This document shows, one piece after another, positions 33,801 through 45,998 of a stretch of DNA of 64,000 nt. Under the pieces are notes generated by a model, which was given only the letters and a program-made list of their open reading frames with translations, was not told the origin of the DNA and ran no database searches. Position numbers and translations under genes: made by a program. The DNA comes from Sarcomyxa edulis (taxonomy: Eukaryota; Basidiomycota; Agaricomycetes; Agaricales; Mycenaceae). The stretch covers positions 372,001 to 436,000 of the forward strand of contig QUOL01000021.1 of assembly GCA_009761415.1 (NCBI GenBank), written 5' to 3'. The stretch's first letter is position 1. The number at the start of each line of letters is the position of its first letter.

Positions 33801-35352
33801 AAAATGAAGAAGCCTTGTGCTTTATCCACCAGGGCGGTTATATCGTGATCAGAGGGCCACTTGGGATCATCCAACATATCTTTCCCGATCAGGCGCAGAT
33901 GATGTTGGAAAAATAGTAATATGTCTTTGTGGGCAAGCTTTGCGTCGGAATCTGCAGCAAGAAGAAGTGGGAGGGGATGAACGACATTCGAGGCGATGAA
34001 CGGTTTGAACGTAGAGCGGATGTGGTGCTCGGGTCGACTGGTGATGAGGATTTTGATACGAAGAGGAATGCTAGATATCAGGCGACAGAAAAGATTGATC
34101 ACTTCTCGCACACTGGCCTGATCGTTGCACTGATCCAAGGCATCAATGACGATGAGAATGGGAGCTTTCGCAGTAGAGCGTTTCAATGGGTCAAGAATGA
34201 GGTACCGAAACTGTTCTTGTAAGATGAGATTGGCGCTCATCGGGTGTTGTTCGATCGATTGGGAGATGTATAGGGATAATAAAGGATCGAAGTCTGCAAG
34301 CTGATATGCGATGGTAGGAAAGACGACGTTGGCCAAGTTTATATCTTGACGATCTACAGAAAAGAAGTATGAAGCTCCCAGATGACCTTTCTGAGCGTAA
34401 TCCTCAGCGATCGTTTGGGCGATGGTTGATTTGCCGGTGCCTGCAAATCCAGAAAGCCAGAAGATGGGACTGGACTCTTTGGTAAACCAATCCTCAAACT
34501 CTTTGAAGATGTGTACCCTTGTGCCTTCCAGGCAACGGGAGACGAAGTTTCGGTCTTTGCTGTTGTAATGGGCTAGGACTTTGTAGCTGTGCAGGTTGGC
34601 AGCGAGAGCGTCTGGTAGTGACCGTCAGTACAGATTCAATGCAGCAATGATGCTCATACCTTTTCGCCGGATTTCAGTCAAGATCTGATTCAAAAGCATC
34701 TCCATGGTGATAGTCCCTGATGCCTACAATATATTGTCAAGGTTTTTATAGCAAGCAGAATAAAAATTGCCATACCGTAAACTGGTCGAAAGCGTCTTCA
34801 ATCAATTGACAGATCTTCTTCACCTCGCCTGCTATTTCAGACCGTTTCAAAACACGCCGGATGAAGCCATAGGAGCTCAAGTCTTCTGCCTTGGTACATG
34901 CAGTACGAAGATTCCTGCAGTGCCATCGGTCATTGTATGGCTGCGGAATACAGACGGTCAGAGCTCTTACTTGTCAAAGTCTCTCAATCTCTCCGCTAAT
35001 TCAGCCGAGACATAAAAGTTTGGGTCCTTTTCGCGTTCAAGAGCAGGCTGTATGATAGCTGTCCAGATACGCTCGATGCGCACTGCAATATCCTCCAGCT
35101 GATCAGTATTGTCTCTTGCTTCCTGCCAAATACGGTCAACAAAAGTCATAGATGCTTCTGGGGCTATGAGCTAACCTCAACAGCATCCATAATTGTTAAC
35201 AGAGCGTCAACGGCTAGGCCAAGTCCCGGGACACCTGCCTGACTGACCAGTGGTGAGGCTGCTGATAGTGTTACTTTGACAGATGAGAAAATAGTCAGGC
35301 CTATTGCTGCCGGAGATGCACTGGAAGGACCACAAAGAGCTAAGCAAAGCAT
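30853..35352 (-). CDS. NACHT-WD40 STAND protein with helical N-terminus
   Basis: The three-part layout is clear. (1) A helical N-terminal domain (SAASPLVSQAGVPGLGLAVD, ARDNTDQLEDIAVRIERIW, ELAERLRDF, FIRRVLKRSEIAGEVKKIC) resembles the four-helix domain of MLKL/HeLo-like proteins often found on basidiomycete NACHT proteins. (2) A NACHT ATPase has Walker A GFAGTGKST near 34430-34455, Walker B ILIVIDALDQC and sensor-like ILITSRPEHH. (3) About thirteen WD40 repeats (for example LEGHTGWIVGMAFSSDG, SGSQDKTVRVW) fill 30900-32790, enough for two propellers. STAND proteins of this kind are intracellular receptors; in fungi, relatives control non-self recognition and regulated cell death. The repeats differ from one another, unlike the near-identical repeats of fast-evolving members. 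The ATG at 35352 is the first plausible one; upstream exons to about 35550 are possible. Ligand unknown. Confidence 0.85.
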
Positions 35353-36015
35353 AGTACTCCACGAATTTACACGTCGATAGTTGATCTGCGAAACGCGCTG
35401 TGGTGGTCGGTATGAGGAATAGCTGCATGCAAAAGCTGAATAACACGCTGTCAGTTCTCGAACTAGAACTGAATCATGAGCGCTTACTTCGAAAATCTCC
35501 GATACTAAATCAGTACACGTAGACAGGCTATCGTTCCCTCCTAACCTCAACTATAACCTGTTCTGAATTCGTCTTGTCTTGAGACGACCAGACACGGCAT
35601 TGACATGTCGGTTTGTCGTCGATCGACATGCCAGTGTTGACTCGGCGGTATAGAATTGATGAACTTGAACTTGACAATAGTATCGAATCCTTCAAATATC
35701 TTTGTTTCTCCTGCAAGAAAATATGTTCCGACTGGCTGTTATTGTTCAGGACTGCAAGCTTCCAGGTTGCTTCAGGGTGGAAGGAAGGAACAAGGTGTGT
35801 GACCTAATCGCGACGACTTTCGAAGACTCTTCTCCATGGACCATCATCAATGCATCGACATATTCTCCAAGACATGTTGATTTTGTAGCACCAGGACGCA
35901 GTATCATCCCTCACCGCATGTTTTAACCTTATTATCTTCGTTTATGGCATCCTTGCTTCGATATCTTCGAACCCCAGTCTTCTTTGGAATATATTCGAGG
36001 TAGAACTCGCTGGTC
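35353..36015. promoter_or_regulatory. Divergent spacer, NACHT-WD40 and hexosaminidase
   Basis: Both neighbours start from this 660-base region in opposite directions. I could not support a coding exon on either strand, although the left part may hold first exons of the NACHT gene. Confidence 0.4.
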
Positions 36016-38347
36016 ATGTCTTCGTCAGCCTCAATGCCTCTGCAGCTACTCCGTCTGTTTGTCGTGCTCACGGTGGCTAGTCGATGTCTTTGCCTTTGGC
36101 CTATTCCAACAGTCTTGGAGGTCGGAACGAACGCGCTCAAACTCTCTCCGCGTTTTGATATCATATCAGACATCCCGAAAACCCCTCGAGATCTTTCTGA
36201 CGCCATCGATCGCGCCAAAGAATACCTAACGAACGATAAACTCCAACGTCTTGTCGTCGGTCGTGGAGCCTCTGATAGTGCAGTCTTGCAGACCGCCAAT
36301 TCACTTCCAACTTTGGTTTTATCGCTTACCCGGGGCGCTATCGCTCGACCGATCTCAGAGGAATCAGTCAAAGATGTCCTCGATAGATGCGAGGAGTATC
36401 AGCTCACTGTTCCCAGCGATGGGAGTCCTGCTCTGTTGACCGCCAATTCGACTCTAGGTTTATTCAGAGGTTTGGCAACTTTTGGTCAGTTGTGGTACGA
36501 CAACGCAGGTCAGACGTATACTCTCGAAGCGCCCATACAGATTCGGGATACTCCTGCATATGTGTGTATTCTGCATTGTAACACAATTGTTCTGGGCTGA
36601 CTGTCCGGTCTTCATGGTGCTAGCCCTATCGAGGGTTCATGCTCGATACATCTCGTAGTTTGTGAGTAACCCTCTCTGAGTTCAAGTACTATACAGATTC
36701 TAACGTCATTCTAGTTTTCCTGTATCCGATATCGAACGGACGTTGGATGCCATGAGCTGGGTCAAGGTGAGTTAGATTATGATGCATCGCCTGAACCGTC
36801 TGCTTATCTTTCTAGATCAATACATTCCATTGGCACATCGTCGACAGTCATAGCTTTCCTCTCCAGGTCGTCGAATTTCCCGAATTAGCTCAAAAGGGCG
36901 CGTATTCGGCCGCTGAAGTCTATTCTCCAAAGGACGTACAAAACATTGTCTCTTATGCTGCTGCAGTACGTAGTGTCGAAATAGTGAAAATTCTACATAT
37001 GTACTAATAAAGTTTCCAGAGGGGAATTGATGTCTTGATGGAAATCGACACTCCAGGCCACACTGCTGTCATAGCCGAAAGCCACCCGGAATACATCGCA
37101 TGCAATCAAGCTAGCCCTTGGTCTGACTTTGCCAACGAGCCCCCAGCAGGCCAACTCCGGCTTGCTTCACCCGCGACCACTAACTTCACAGCTTCCTTGA
37201 TTTCTGCCGTCGCAAAGACGCTACCCTCAAAATTCTTCAGTACTGGCGGTGACGAAGTGAACACGAATTGTTACGCCCAGGACCCGCAGACGCAGGCTGA
37301 CCTGAAAAGTAGTGGTAGAACCTTGGAACAGGCTTTAGATGTGTTCGTTCAAGCGACTCATTCGGTATTGAAGGATCTCGGGAAAACGCCCGTCGTCTCG
37401 GAAGGTGAGTCCCGTGCTGAACATATGTAGCTCAATATTGATCGAACTTCATTCAAACAGAGATGGTTTTAGAACATAACATAACTCTTTCCGACGATAC
37501 GGTGGTCTTGTGCGTGGAAATGCTAATCCGTATACCCACTTGTTATTTACAACGAAGGTGATTGACAGGGTCTGGATATCCTCTCAACACGCAGCCTCGG
37601 TCGCGGAAAAGAATTTCCGGATCATCCAAACTCCTTCTGATTATTTCTATCTTGTGAGTTGAACTTGATGGTGATGCATCTTTCTATTAGTTATATATCT
37701 ACGCAGGATTGTGGGGCAGGGGAATGGCTAGGGAATGATCCAACTGCGTAAGTCGAGTATCTATTGTCATTAATGCCTACTTATCACCAGGACGAACTAC
37801 CCAGAAATAGCTGGTGGTAAGTCTTTGCAAAAAAAAATGCATATCAGGCGACGTTTAAACTCACTCCCCTCATTGAAATCGTTCAGTGACCCCTTCAAGA
37901 CTTGGCAAAAGGCAAGCTATTTTCGTCTACAAGCCTGGCTGAGTCGAAACTTCCATCTAACCTAGCTTCAGTCATACACCTACGATCCTTTGGAAAATTT
38001 GACAGCAGCACAAAGTGAACTTGTCCTCGGAGGTATGCAGACAAACATCACTCATTGTCGTCAACGTCTCGAGTTACTCACTAGACTATCCAGGTCAACA
38101 GCCTCTCTGGACCGAACAATCCTCACCCGAAAACATGGATTCTATCGTCTGGCCACGGGCCGCTGTCAGTGCTGAAATTTTCTGGACTGGAGCAAACCTT
38201 CCGGACGGTACACCTCGTAACGGCACAGAGGCGTTACCTCGCTTACATGACTTGCGTTATCGGATGGTTCAAAGAGGGATTCGTGCTATACAGCTGCAAC
38301 CGCATTGGTGTGCTTTGAGGCCGCAGGTTTGTAACGTCGATTCTTGA
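36016..38347 (+). CDS. Secreted beta-N-acetylhexosaminidase, GH20
   Basis: The start at 36016 (MSSSASMPLQLLRLFVVLTVA) provides a signal peptide. The N-terminal GH20b-like domain includes ANSTLGLFRGLATFGQL. The catalytic barrel follows, with PYRGFMLDTSRSF, WVKINTFHWHIVDSHSFPLQ, GIDVLMEIDTPGHT and the catalytic Asp-Glu pair in STGGDEVNTN. It closes with WTEQSSPENMDSIVWPRAA and a Cys-containing tail (PHWCALRPQVCNVDS). The gene has about ten introns. GH20 enzymes remove terminal GlcNAc from chitin oligomers and glycoproteins, serving cell-wall turnover and chitin use. N-glycosylation sites (NFTA, NITL, NLTA, NGTE) support secretion. Confidence 0.9.
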
Positions 38348-38669
38348 GGGGGATGGTTCCACACGTTGTCACGCAATATGTACTTCTCTCTTCTGGCTCT
38401 GTGTATATATACTCTCTCGTGCAATCCAGTCTTTCCGAAAAGCAACTAGGGAAATAGAAGCTCGAAGAGCCCAGTCATGATTCTCATCTTCTCACGTAAA
38501 TGGACCTATCGTTGTACCACTCTCAGAGTTGTCGTGCATGAACTTCAGAAAAACGATAGCGAGTTTGACGACTGTTTCTACATGGGCTCCGAAGCCTACA
38601 AAGGTCCGGTCTCGCCGCTTGATCGTAATCCCCCTTTCCGTAGACGCCACTGTGGCATACCGTAAATCT
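38348..38669. other. Convergent spacer
   Basis: 3' ends of the hexosaminidase and CDC43 genes face each other here. The remaining open frames are unsupported. Confidence 0.4.
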
Positions 38670-40300
38670 TTAGACTGTGGTGGGAGTAGGAATATGACCC
38701 CTCGCCCATCGCGATGTCTCTTCATTAGCGTTCAGCATCGGATCCAATGGCTCAAGTTGCCACGATTTTATCCCGGGGGGATACATAGCGAGTGCTGCGA
38801 GGGATAGATACGTGTGATACGGATCTAGAGAGGGAGAAAGTGAATCGTATAAGTCAATAAGCGAAGGTAGAGGTAAAGTACATCGGCTTCGACGTTTACC
38901 TGGATGTTCGCCTGGAGCCTTGGAGATGCCACCGTATTTGAATTGGCATCGAGAAAGGAATGTTGATAATGCTTGAGCGTCTACGAGGTTATTTGCGCCT
39001 AGAATCTACACGATTTCGTCGATACAGTCCAGGTGGCCCAGAAAACAGTAGGCAATTGATGATACATACTTGAAGAGCAGCACCGCACCAGAAACAGTAA
39101 CAGGCATCTGCTTCTTTTCCAGTCCTACCACGGAAGCCCCCGGATTCATCTTGATTTTTCAGGAGCCATCGAATGGTGTTTCGCCGTTCTTCTGGCGTCA
39201 AGAGATCATCCGGACCTGATGGAGCGAGACTCAACGACGCGATGGCAATGTACGTCGGTCCTCCTTTTGGCGAACAGAGGAGCATATATATTAGATATTT
39301 CAATTGAGAATTTTCTCAAAGAAGATAATTGAGGATATGCACCCTGTGCCTCGCAGTACGGAGATTGGCCATAGCCACCCTCATATGACTATAGAAGGAG
39401 AGAGTCGATAAGTTGGTAAGTGAGGGCGGACGAACAGCGGAACAGAATAGAAGGATTGAGGGAGTGATAAATGACAACAGACTGACTCTACAACTTGCGA
39501 TGAAGGCCTTGGATCGATCAACGTCCACGCCGGACCAATCATCTAGCATGCTGCTGATGGCAAACGCACAGTATACGGTTCGGAGGTCCGAATCAGTATT
39601 TCCTGGCGCTGCGGAGAAACTGACGATATCACAATCAGATCAGCTGGAGCGAATGAAAAAGGCTGGCACCCACCTGCCGTCTCCCCTCTGACATGACCGA
39701 AGGAATTTCAATAGACCCGGACGGTCCAGTCTAGAGAAATCATCACGAAGAATGGCTAATGACAGCAGCGCGGTGTACGTCATAATAATGTGGGGAGTAT
39801 CGAAGTCCGAATATTCGTCCTACAAAAGACGGCGTCAATCAAGGCATGGTACATACTGTGCTCAGGGAAGTGCTGTCGAAAACAAACATGAGGAGAATGC
39901 GGTGGCGGCGTCATGTACGAGCTTGGTTTAAATCCAGTTCCATAACTGCCCGCTAACAAGAATTCCGAGATAAGCAAGTGTGGGGAAGAAGGAGAAGAAA
40001 GAACGGACGTGTCTGTTGAGCCCAAATCCACTCCTTCCATGCCTCGCGATCCGATACATTCGTTTTCTCATTCAAAAGGCCTAGCAGGTCTAGGGATCCA
40101 ATACAATAGAATCCAAGTGCTAATCTGAGAATAGCAGCGGTCAAGTTTTCGCAGATCCATTTGTTGCAACGCGAGACGTACCTCGACGAATCCAAGTCGA
40201 CCTGAGAGCCAGGAAGTCCGGATAAGCACCTTTTACAGTGTCCTGCGTGTCCTGCTCGAGCTAAAAGCACGAGTTGCTCTGCTGGTTCCGCAATAGACAT
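38670..40300 (-). CDS. CDC43: Geranylgeranyltransferase type I beta subunit
   Basis: The gene starts at 40300 (MSIAEPAEQLVLLARAGHAGH) and reads LALGFYCIGSLDLLGLL, FDTPHIIMTYTALLSLAIL, GGPTYIAIASLSLA, ESGGFRGRTGKEADACYCFWCG and DPYHTYLSLAALAMYPPG, ending IPTPTTV at 38670. Zinc ligands of the prenyltransferase beta family can be placed at Asp and Cys of DACYCFW and at His of PYHTY. The HIIMTYTAL segment and the overall order favour GGTase-I over farnesyltransferase (Ram1) or Rab GGTase (Bet2). The enzyme, with its alpha subunit, attaches geranylgeranyl to CaaX proteins such as Rho and Cdc42. Introns number about eight. Confidence 0.82.
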
Positions 40301-40950
40301 CCGATAATCTGTCTTTCAAGGAGTTCAGTATGTGCAATGTCAGTCGACACCTGCAGTTGTGGTCTTATAAAGTCGAGAATTCGGAAAGAGAGGCTACCAA
40401 GGAGAAATCGAAGTGGATACGAGGTCGCTACGTGGGCTTATATACAGAAAAAGTTGGACAGCATGATGGGGCAAACAAGATGAAAGACGAATTTATTGCA
40501 AAAACTTGGCGATCAACGCCTACTTTTTTGACCTCGAGGTTTGCCAGACGGAGCATCTACTGTGGCAGACTTGATGGGAAGTTTAAAATTCACGGGAGAG
40601 GCGTAGATCGTCGGATGGGGACGCGTAAATATGCCAACTTGAAGATCAAACTCGCGTCAAGAGAACGTAATAGAATGGAAGAAATCAATACTGATTGGGG
40701 TGACACAGAGAGCAGAAATATGAGAGACCAAAAACGAAGTGTGGACTCTGGATGTGAAGCGGAAGGACGGACAAGTAGCAGGGGGGTTAGAGATACAACG
40801 TTCGAGACTGTGGCAAAGAGAGAAAATGAAATGGGTGTTGCGGGGGAGAGGCTAGGATCAAAAAAAAAAAAATAGGAAGGAACGAGAGTATAAAGTGGTG
40901 AATAAAAAAAAAGAGGTAGACAACACGCAAAAAGATTAAACTCTGCTCTC
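40301..40950. other. Spacer with a 13-base A tract
   Basis: The region holds the CDC43 promoter and the NOT2 3' end. An A run spans 40860-40872. A 181-residue open frame on the plus strand is not supported as a gene (see rejected items). Confidence 0.5.
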
Positions 40951-43323
40951 TCACATACCCATCTGGAACGGCCCTCGTTGCGCCTGGCCCTGTTGTACTT
41001 GACTCTGTTGTAGCTGCTGCTGCTGCGTCTGAGGTAGTCCTGGTTGCGTTTGCGTCGGTACTAGCCCTGGGCCGTTTACGAACGCCGGTACACTCTTCTC
41101 CTCCAGATCCGCATACAGCACTGTCATCTCTTTCCTCTCTTTTACCCAAGCCTCTGGATCCCAAAACGTGTACTGTCCCTGCTCACCACCGACCACTTTC
41201 TGCGAGGGAGACGTACCACTCTCTTTCGTGATCCACAGTCGGAGGTCTTTGTGGAATCTCCAATTGCGGTTCCAACTTGAGTAAAGGGAACATTTTTAGG
41301 GAAAAAAGGGATGAGATGCGATACACGGAACATATTGGGATGACAACAAAGAATTAGATATGAGAGAGACATATATATCGCGAAAAAACAAAATAACGTA
41401 CAGTTCTTGCGCTGCGACCTCCTGCAGCGCGTCCCTCGGACTCGAATAGAACATGAAGAACAAAGTCTCATCGCTAAACGCTGTAGCCTTGTTCGGACCT
41501 GGTGGCGGAGGTTGGACGCTATAACACGCGGGTAGGTGGAAATCTGGCTCGACAGAATGTGCAGCTGATTGATCAGACCATGGTGTGATGAACGTCGAGT
41601 ACAAGTTCCTAGAGTACCATTAACAAGAGACGAGGAGAACGAAAATAACGGCGAGGACTCACCCTGTATACCCCATGTCCAGCCCCATCGTTCCAAGATC
41701 CGTCCCAACACTACTCAAACCTTGATCGAGATCGGTCCCCGCGTTCTTGATCATCGCTAGCAATCCTAATAGACCCCATCTATCCGCTGCGCTCATCAGT
41801 ACTTGCTGTGCAGGCGTCTGTGGATGCTGCATATGTGCCTGTGTCGTAGAATTAGGAACAGAACTTGCATTGTTGGCATTGTTCGTCGGTGGGTTTGGAT
41901 TAGGGTTGTTAGGATTTGGATTTGTAGATGGATTCGATTCTCCTTGGGCTAAACCATTCGTAGCAGCCGGTGCAGCAGCGTTAGCAATCGCCCCAGGCGG
42001 AGGTGGAGGTGGTGCATATGAACCCGCTAGAGGAGGGACACCTGGTGGTGCGTTTGGATGCGTTGTTGTAGAATTGTGGTTTGCGTGTATCTGTGCTCCA
42101 TTCTGTTGTTGCGTCGTCGTCGTTGCTGGCGGTGGTGGCGGTGGGGGATTGGCGAACGCTCCAGACGCACCTCCCAAACCCAAGCTTAGACTCAAACCAC
42201 CTGCATTTTGCTGCGCTTGTGAAGTCGCAGCGGCAGCAGAACTGAGCGTTGGGGAATTCCATGCTGCGTGAGTAGCCTGGTTCAGCTTAAGAGCATAGTT
42301 GTTCTGGTTTCGTGTTAGCGTGCTACGTGAGTGATGTAAGATATGGCGTAGCGGCACACACCCGTTGTTGTTGCTGCTGCTTTTCTGCTTCCGTTTGTCC
42401 CTGCTGGAACCCAGGATGGACGCTCCTCGAACCCAAGTTCAACATTCCAGGCGTGGTCTGGTGTAATGAACCTATTAGAGTTTGCCGATGATCTGTATGC
42501 TGCTGAAAGCCATTCAGACCCGGAGGATGCGAGTGATTTGTATCGTGAGATGGTGTATGCGATGTTGGAGGATTATGCGACTGTCCTCCCAGCGCTGGAA
42601 AATCGTCTGGTGTGAAATCTCGCGGCTGGTTAGCATTTCCGACTATTCCGCTATTGCCTCCCAATCCAGTACCTGTACTTGCACCACCCGTTGTTCCTGC
42701 TCCTGCTCCTCCTAATGGTACACCCGTTCCCGCTTGACTAGCATAACTCGTCGTAGCGCCCACACCACCGTTATTGCCACCTCCAAGGTTGCCACCGTTC
42801 GTTGTTGATGTCGATCCGAGAGCTGGAAAATCGTTCGGGTCGAGGCCAACTTCGCTTGCTGATGATGCGGATGGTGCTGTACCAGGTGTGGGTGTCGTCG
42901 TCTGTGTTAAATGAGGCGGAAGTTGATTAGTGGTTCCATTCGTCTGCTGCTGCTGTGAGGGTTGTTGTTGCTGCTGTTGATGTTGCTGTAATGGCGACTG
43001 ATGCTGCTGGCTCTGCCCAAGTGTACCTCCAAATGGAAAGGCATTCTGCCCCCTTTGCTGTATGAATGCAGGCGAAGGCTGCGATACCATACTCTGCGGT
43101 GGTGGCTGTTGGGTAGGTGCACGGAGACCAGGAACAAAACCTCCCTGCAGAACCCCCCGCGGCGGCATGCCATAGTTGGGATACGGAGGTCGAAACTGGC
43201 TTGCCAATGGAGGGTTTGGTGTGATACTTGGAGGTCTTTGCTGGGGTTGACCTCATGGTTTGATGTGAAAGTGAGTTGGTAGGCTTGGAGGGTTAAAACT
43301 AGTGGCTCACCTGGTCGATTCAT
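40951..43323 (-). CDS. NOT2: CCR4-NOT complex subunit NOT2
   Basis: The start at 43323 (MNRPG) is followed by a long Gln/Pro/Gly-rich region with Gln runs and two LDPNDFPALG / TPDDFPALGG motifs. Next come ADRWGLLGLLAMIKNAG and the C-terminal NOT-box (NOT2_3_5) domain: LFFMFYSSPRDALQEVAAQEL, NWRFHKDLRLWITKE, GQYTFWDPEAWVKE and MTVLYADLEEK. The tail is Gln-rich, ending FQMGM with TGA at 40951-40953. NOT2 joins NOT1 and NOT3/5 in the scaffold of the deadenylase complex and acts in mRNA decay and transcription. The DFPALG motifs resemble those seen in other basidiomycete NOT2 proteins. Introns lie near 43300, 42300-42360, 41600-41660, 41280-41400. Confidence 0.9.
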
Positions 43324-45000
43324 GATTTTTTTCAAACGGAATAAAATGACTATAAGAACGAGATTATTAGCTGAAATTATAGATGTATCCTGCTCGAAAA
43401 CATACTTGGGATGAAAACGCGGATAATTGTGATTTTGCGATAATTCTGAATTTGCTGGAGCTCGACAAGAGGAGTGTTGTGACTTTGTTGGTCACCAAAA
43501 AGTCACACTTTGCCTCTTCCCCTCATCTCCAAGTCAAGTCGTTAGCGGCGATATCCTCCAGGAAAGTATGGGCAGTATACTGCTATTCATATAGACTTCG
43601 GGGTTGAACATTGATATCAAAATCTTCAGAAAATGTATCGATTAAAGTCAGACTGAAACAAGAATCCGGGAATCCAACTTGAAGCTTGAAGGCGGAGTGG
43701 TCGTGGTCCGCGAATGCGTTCACAGCTTGTACTTGGGATTCAAAGAGTTCACTGGAACCGTGACAAGACTAATTGGATGCTACTACCATTAACGAAAAGA
43801 TCGAGCAGGACATCATCGCGTACTTATACTGGGGCTGATGCTCCCGATGTCTCTGAGGTGTATTCTATACTCCCAACGGTGACGGAATGGTATCCCCTTG
43901 ATCCCCAGCCCTATATATCTGCGCTATCCTACAGGTCAGTCTCCTCAGTCTCTTTATCTAGCGTTGACGAACATGGCTACATACATTTTGAGAGTCGCAT
44001 TCAGTTCATATCACCCCCAGTCATCTTCGATTAGACTCCAGTGATCATGGTACGACCCTACTTCCCAAATGTGCCTCCGTATGTATCGTTGACATCCAAA
44101 AGTTGAACTGTTTCTGCAGTCTCAACAAGGGAGACGTCTCAAGTCGTGCATCCTAGTATCCTCAATATCCACGAAGTCTCTCCTTCTGCATATAGACCTG
44201 CGAACCAGTTCAATGAGTCATCGGAGGGCTAGTCTTGGAACTTGGAACAAGACCTGTACCACCGCCGCTTCCCCCGCCAGTCCCTACGTCTTCTAGATCT
44301 GCCAACCCCTTCAATTCTACCAGCGACTTGAGCAACGCTTTCTCATTCCATGGGAGGAACTTTTCCAAACCCGCTCATGGTTGGCTATCAAAAATCTCCG
44401 GGTTTTTGCGTCTTCTCACTTATCATATCTTCGATGAATCAACAGCTGAGTTCGGAGAATCAGAGATCCGAAGACGAATAACCTACCTCTTCGTTACTCT
44501 CGCAGATGGGCCCAATCTTCCGCTAACGAGACACTGTATACACATCCGATCCATGTGCAGCCCTGGGACTGCCATCTCGTTGCTTCTCGGTACTCGTGCC
44601 TTATCTAATCCACTGGTGTGCTCTTCCTCGACACCGACGGTGAAAGGTGCCGGTCATCTGCCAGTGCGGCGGTGATGTCTCTTTGTCGCGGTTTCTTCTC
44701 CGGCAGCAGGCGTCACGGCCGATTACCAACCTGGTCTTGTATTTATTAAAGGCTCTTGCGGATGTGGGCTACTTCAACGAAGAGATGCAGGGCGGCACGA
44801 GGACTAAAGAAGGTATCGGGAGCTGGATATCGAGACGAGGAGTGCTCGCTTGCTTTCTGTGATTCATGTGGGGGGCGGGGGCTTACGACTCGTAGCACGA
44901 TTTTCTACGAGTGCAAATACAATGTGATTATTTGTCGTAGTAGAGGATGTCACCGTATAAGCTACAAAACCACTGCTCATACTGGAAGGCCGGTTCTGTC
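43324..45000. other. Unassigned decayed region
   Basis: Several medium open frames occur on the plus strand (43714-44034, 44235-44675, 44647-44862), but none has a recognisable domain and they do not join convincingly. The right end contains one arm of an inverted repeat that is related to the kinase pseudogene next to it. Probably decayed coding DNA and spacer. Confidence 0.4.
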
Positions 45001-45666
45001 ATGTGTTTGACAAAGTTCAGCCAACTCTGGGGATTTTGGTCCTTCTGCGCCGCCAGTATCATCGCAAGGTATCCGAACCACCGAGGGTAGAATCCAGACC
45101 AACCGAAATCGATAAGCCACAGAACACCATGGTCGTCGAGAAGGAAATACGCATATTCAGATCGTTGTGGGTGAGGAAAAGTGGAGCAAATGTTGAAGCA
45201 GGGGGAGGGAACGCAAAGGAAGGACCCGTCTTTCTTCGGTGTTGGAATAGTATGAAATAAGTCTCGAGAGCGGCTGGTGTCGCAAATGGTCCCTTGTGAT
45301 CGTCAGGAAGGAATTGAAGACCGTCGCACGGGCATCCGACTGGTCCGGGAAGTCCTGGGACGTTAACGGAGGGAGCTCAATACACCTAAGTTGTTGAGTA
45401 TAGAGCCGAATCGCCAACACGACTTTCAGCTTCTTCCAAAAAGAGTGTGAAGGCTATGCGGTTTCAAGGCGTTCCGCGTTTTTCACCAGAATCAGGCCTT
45501 CGTCGTCAATGCCTACCAACTTTCGCATGTGTGGAATAGGAATACTGGTTTGATTTCGGACAAGATCCATAGCGAGGGCCTCGGCGTTGGCATATTCCTA
45601 CATATGCACTCGTAGAAAATCGTGCCACGAGTAAATCAGTCCGTAAGCCCCCCACACGAATCACAG
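44858..45666. repeat. Imperfect inverted repeat, about 60-base arms
   Basis: The arm 44858-44914 (CTGTGATTCATG...GAGTGC) and the arm 45606-45666 are inverted copies with small indels, sharing CTCGTAGAAAATCGTG. On the minus strand the right arm belongs to the kinase-like pseudogene, so the left arm looks like an inverted duplication of part of it. Confidence 0.65.
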
Positions 45667-45800
45667 AACCTCAGTTATGGGAACCACCTTATTGTCTGAG
45701 CCTTCTGTGTGTCGGCGTAGATTCGTAGATCGCCATTATTTCTTCGTTGGTCCAATTCGCTGCGCATGGGATCCATCGTCAAAGAGTCAGGGAGTCAGTG
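45010..45800 (-). pseudogene. Broken APH/CHK-type kinase
   Basis: Minus-strand fragments match a fungal phosphotransferase of a different subfamily from A1 and A2. They are EYANAEALAMDLVRNQTSIPIPHM, cut here to its key part NQTSIPIP, then IDDEGLILVKNAE, CDGLQFLPDDHKGPF, FLTHNDLNM (catalytic H-N-D) and WLIDFGWSGFYPRWFG. Stops interrupt it before EYANAEAL and after ERLETA, and frame changes occur near 45370 and 45155. The N-lobe exon lies inside an inverted repeat arm. It is not expected to be functional. Confidence 0.7.
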
Positions 45801-45998
45801 ATGATCTGATATCGTCGGTCGTGTTCAAGAGTAACATACCGGTGGGCTGGGTGGTGCGCGGTGTAGCATCCAGAAGGGGACGTCGTTGGGACGTCGAGCA
45901 CTTTCAGCGTGCCAGCCGATGGTGAGTTTACTGCTACACGAGCATCTATATCAAGATCATGATGTAGCTGTAATGTTGTATCCATCTATAGAATTCCT

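Noticed and set aside
35613..35926. Plus-strand frames upstream of the hexosaminidase
   Set aside because: No domain, and they do not splice into the GH20 frame.
40330..40875. A 181-residue open frame on the plus strand upstream of the A tract
   Set aside because: It overlaps the NOT2 3' flank and CDC43 promoter, is rich in Lys/Arg/Glu from A-rich DNA, ends in a poly-Lys from the A tract and shows no domain.
41747..42271. Gly/Ala/Cys-rich open frame on the plus strand
   Set aside because: It is the antisense shadow of the Pro/Asn-rich region of NOT2.
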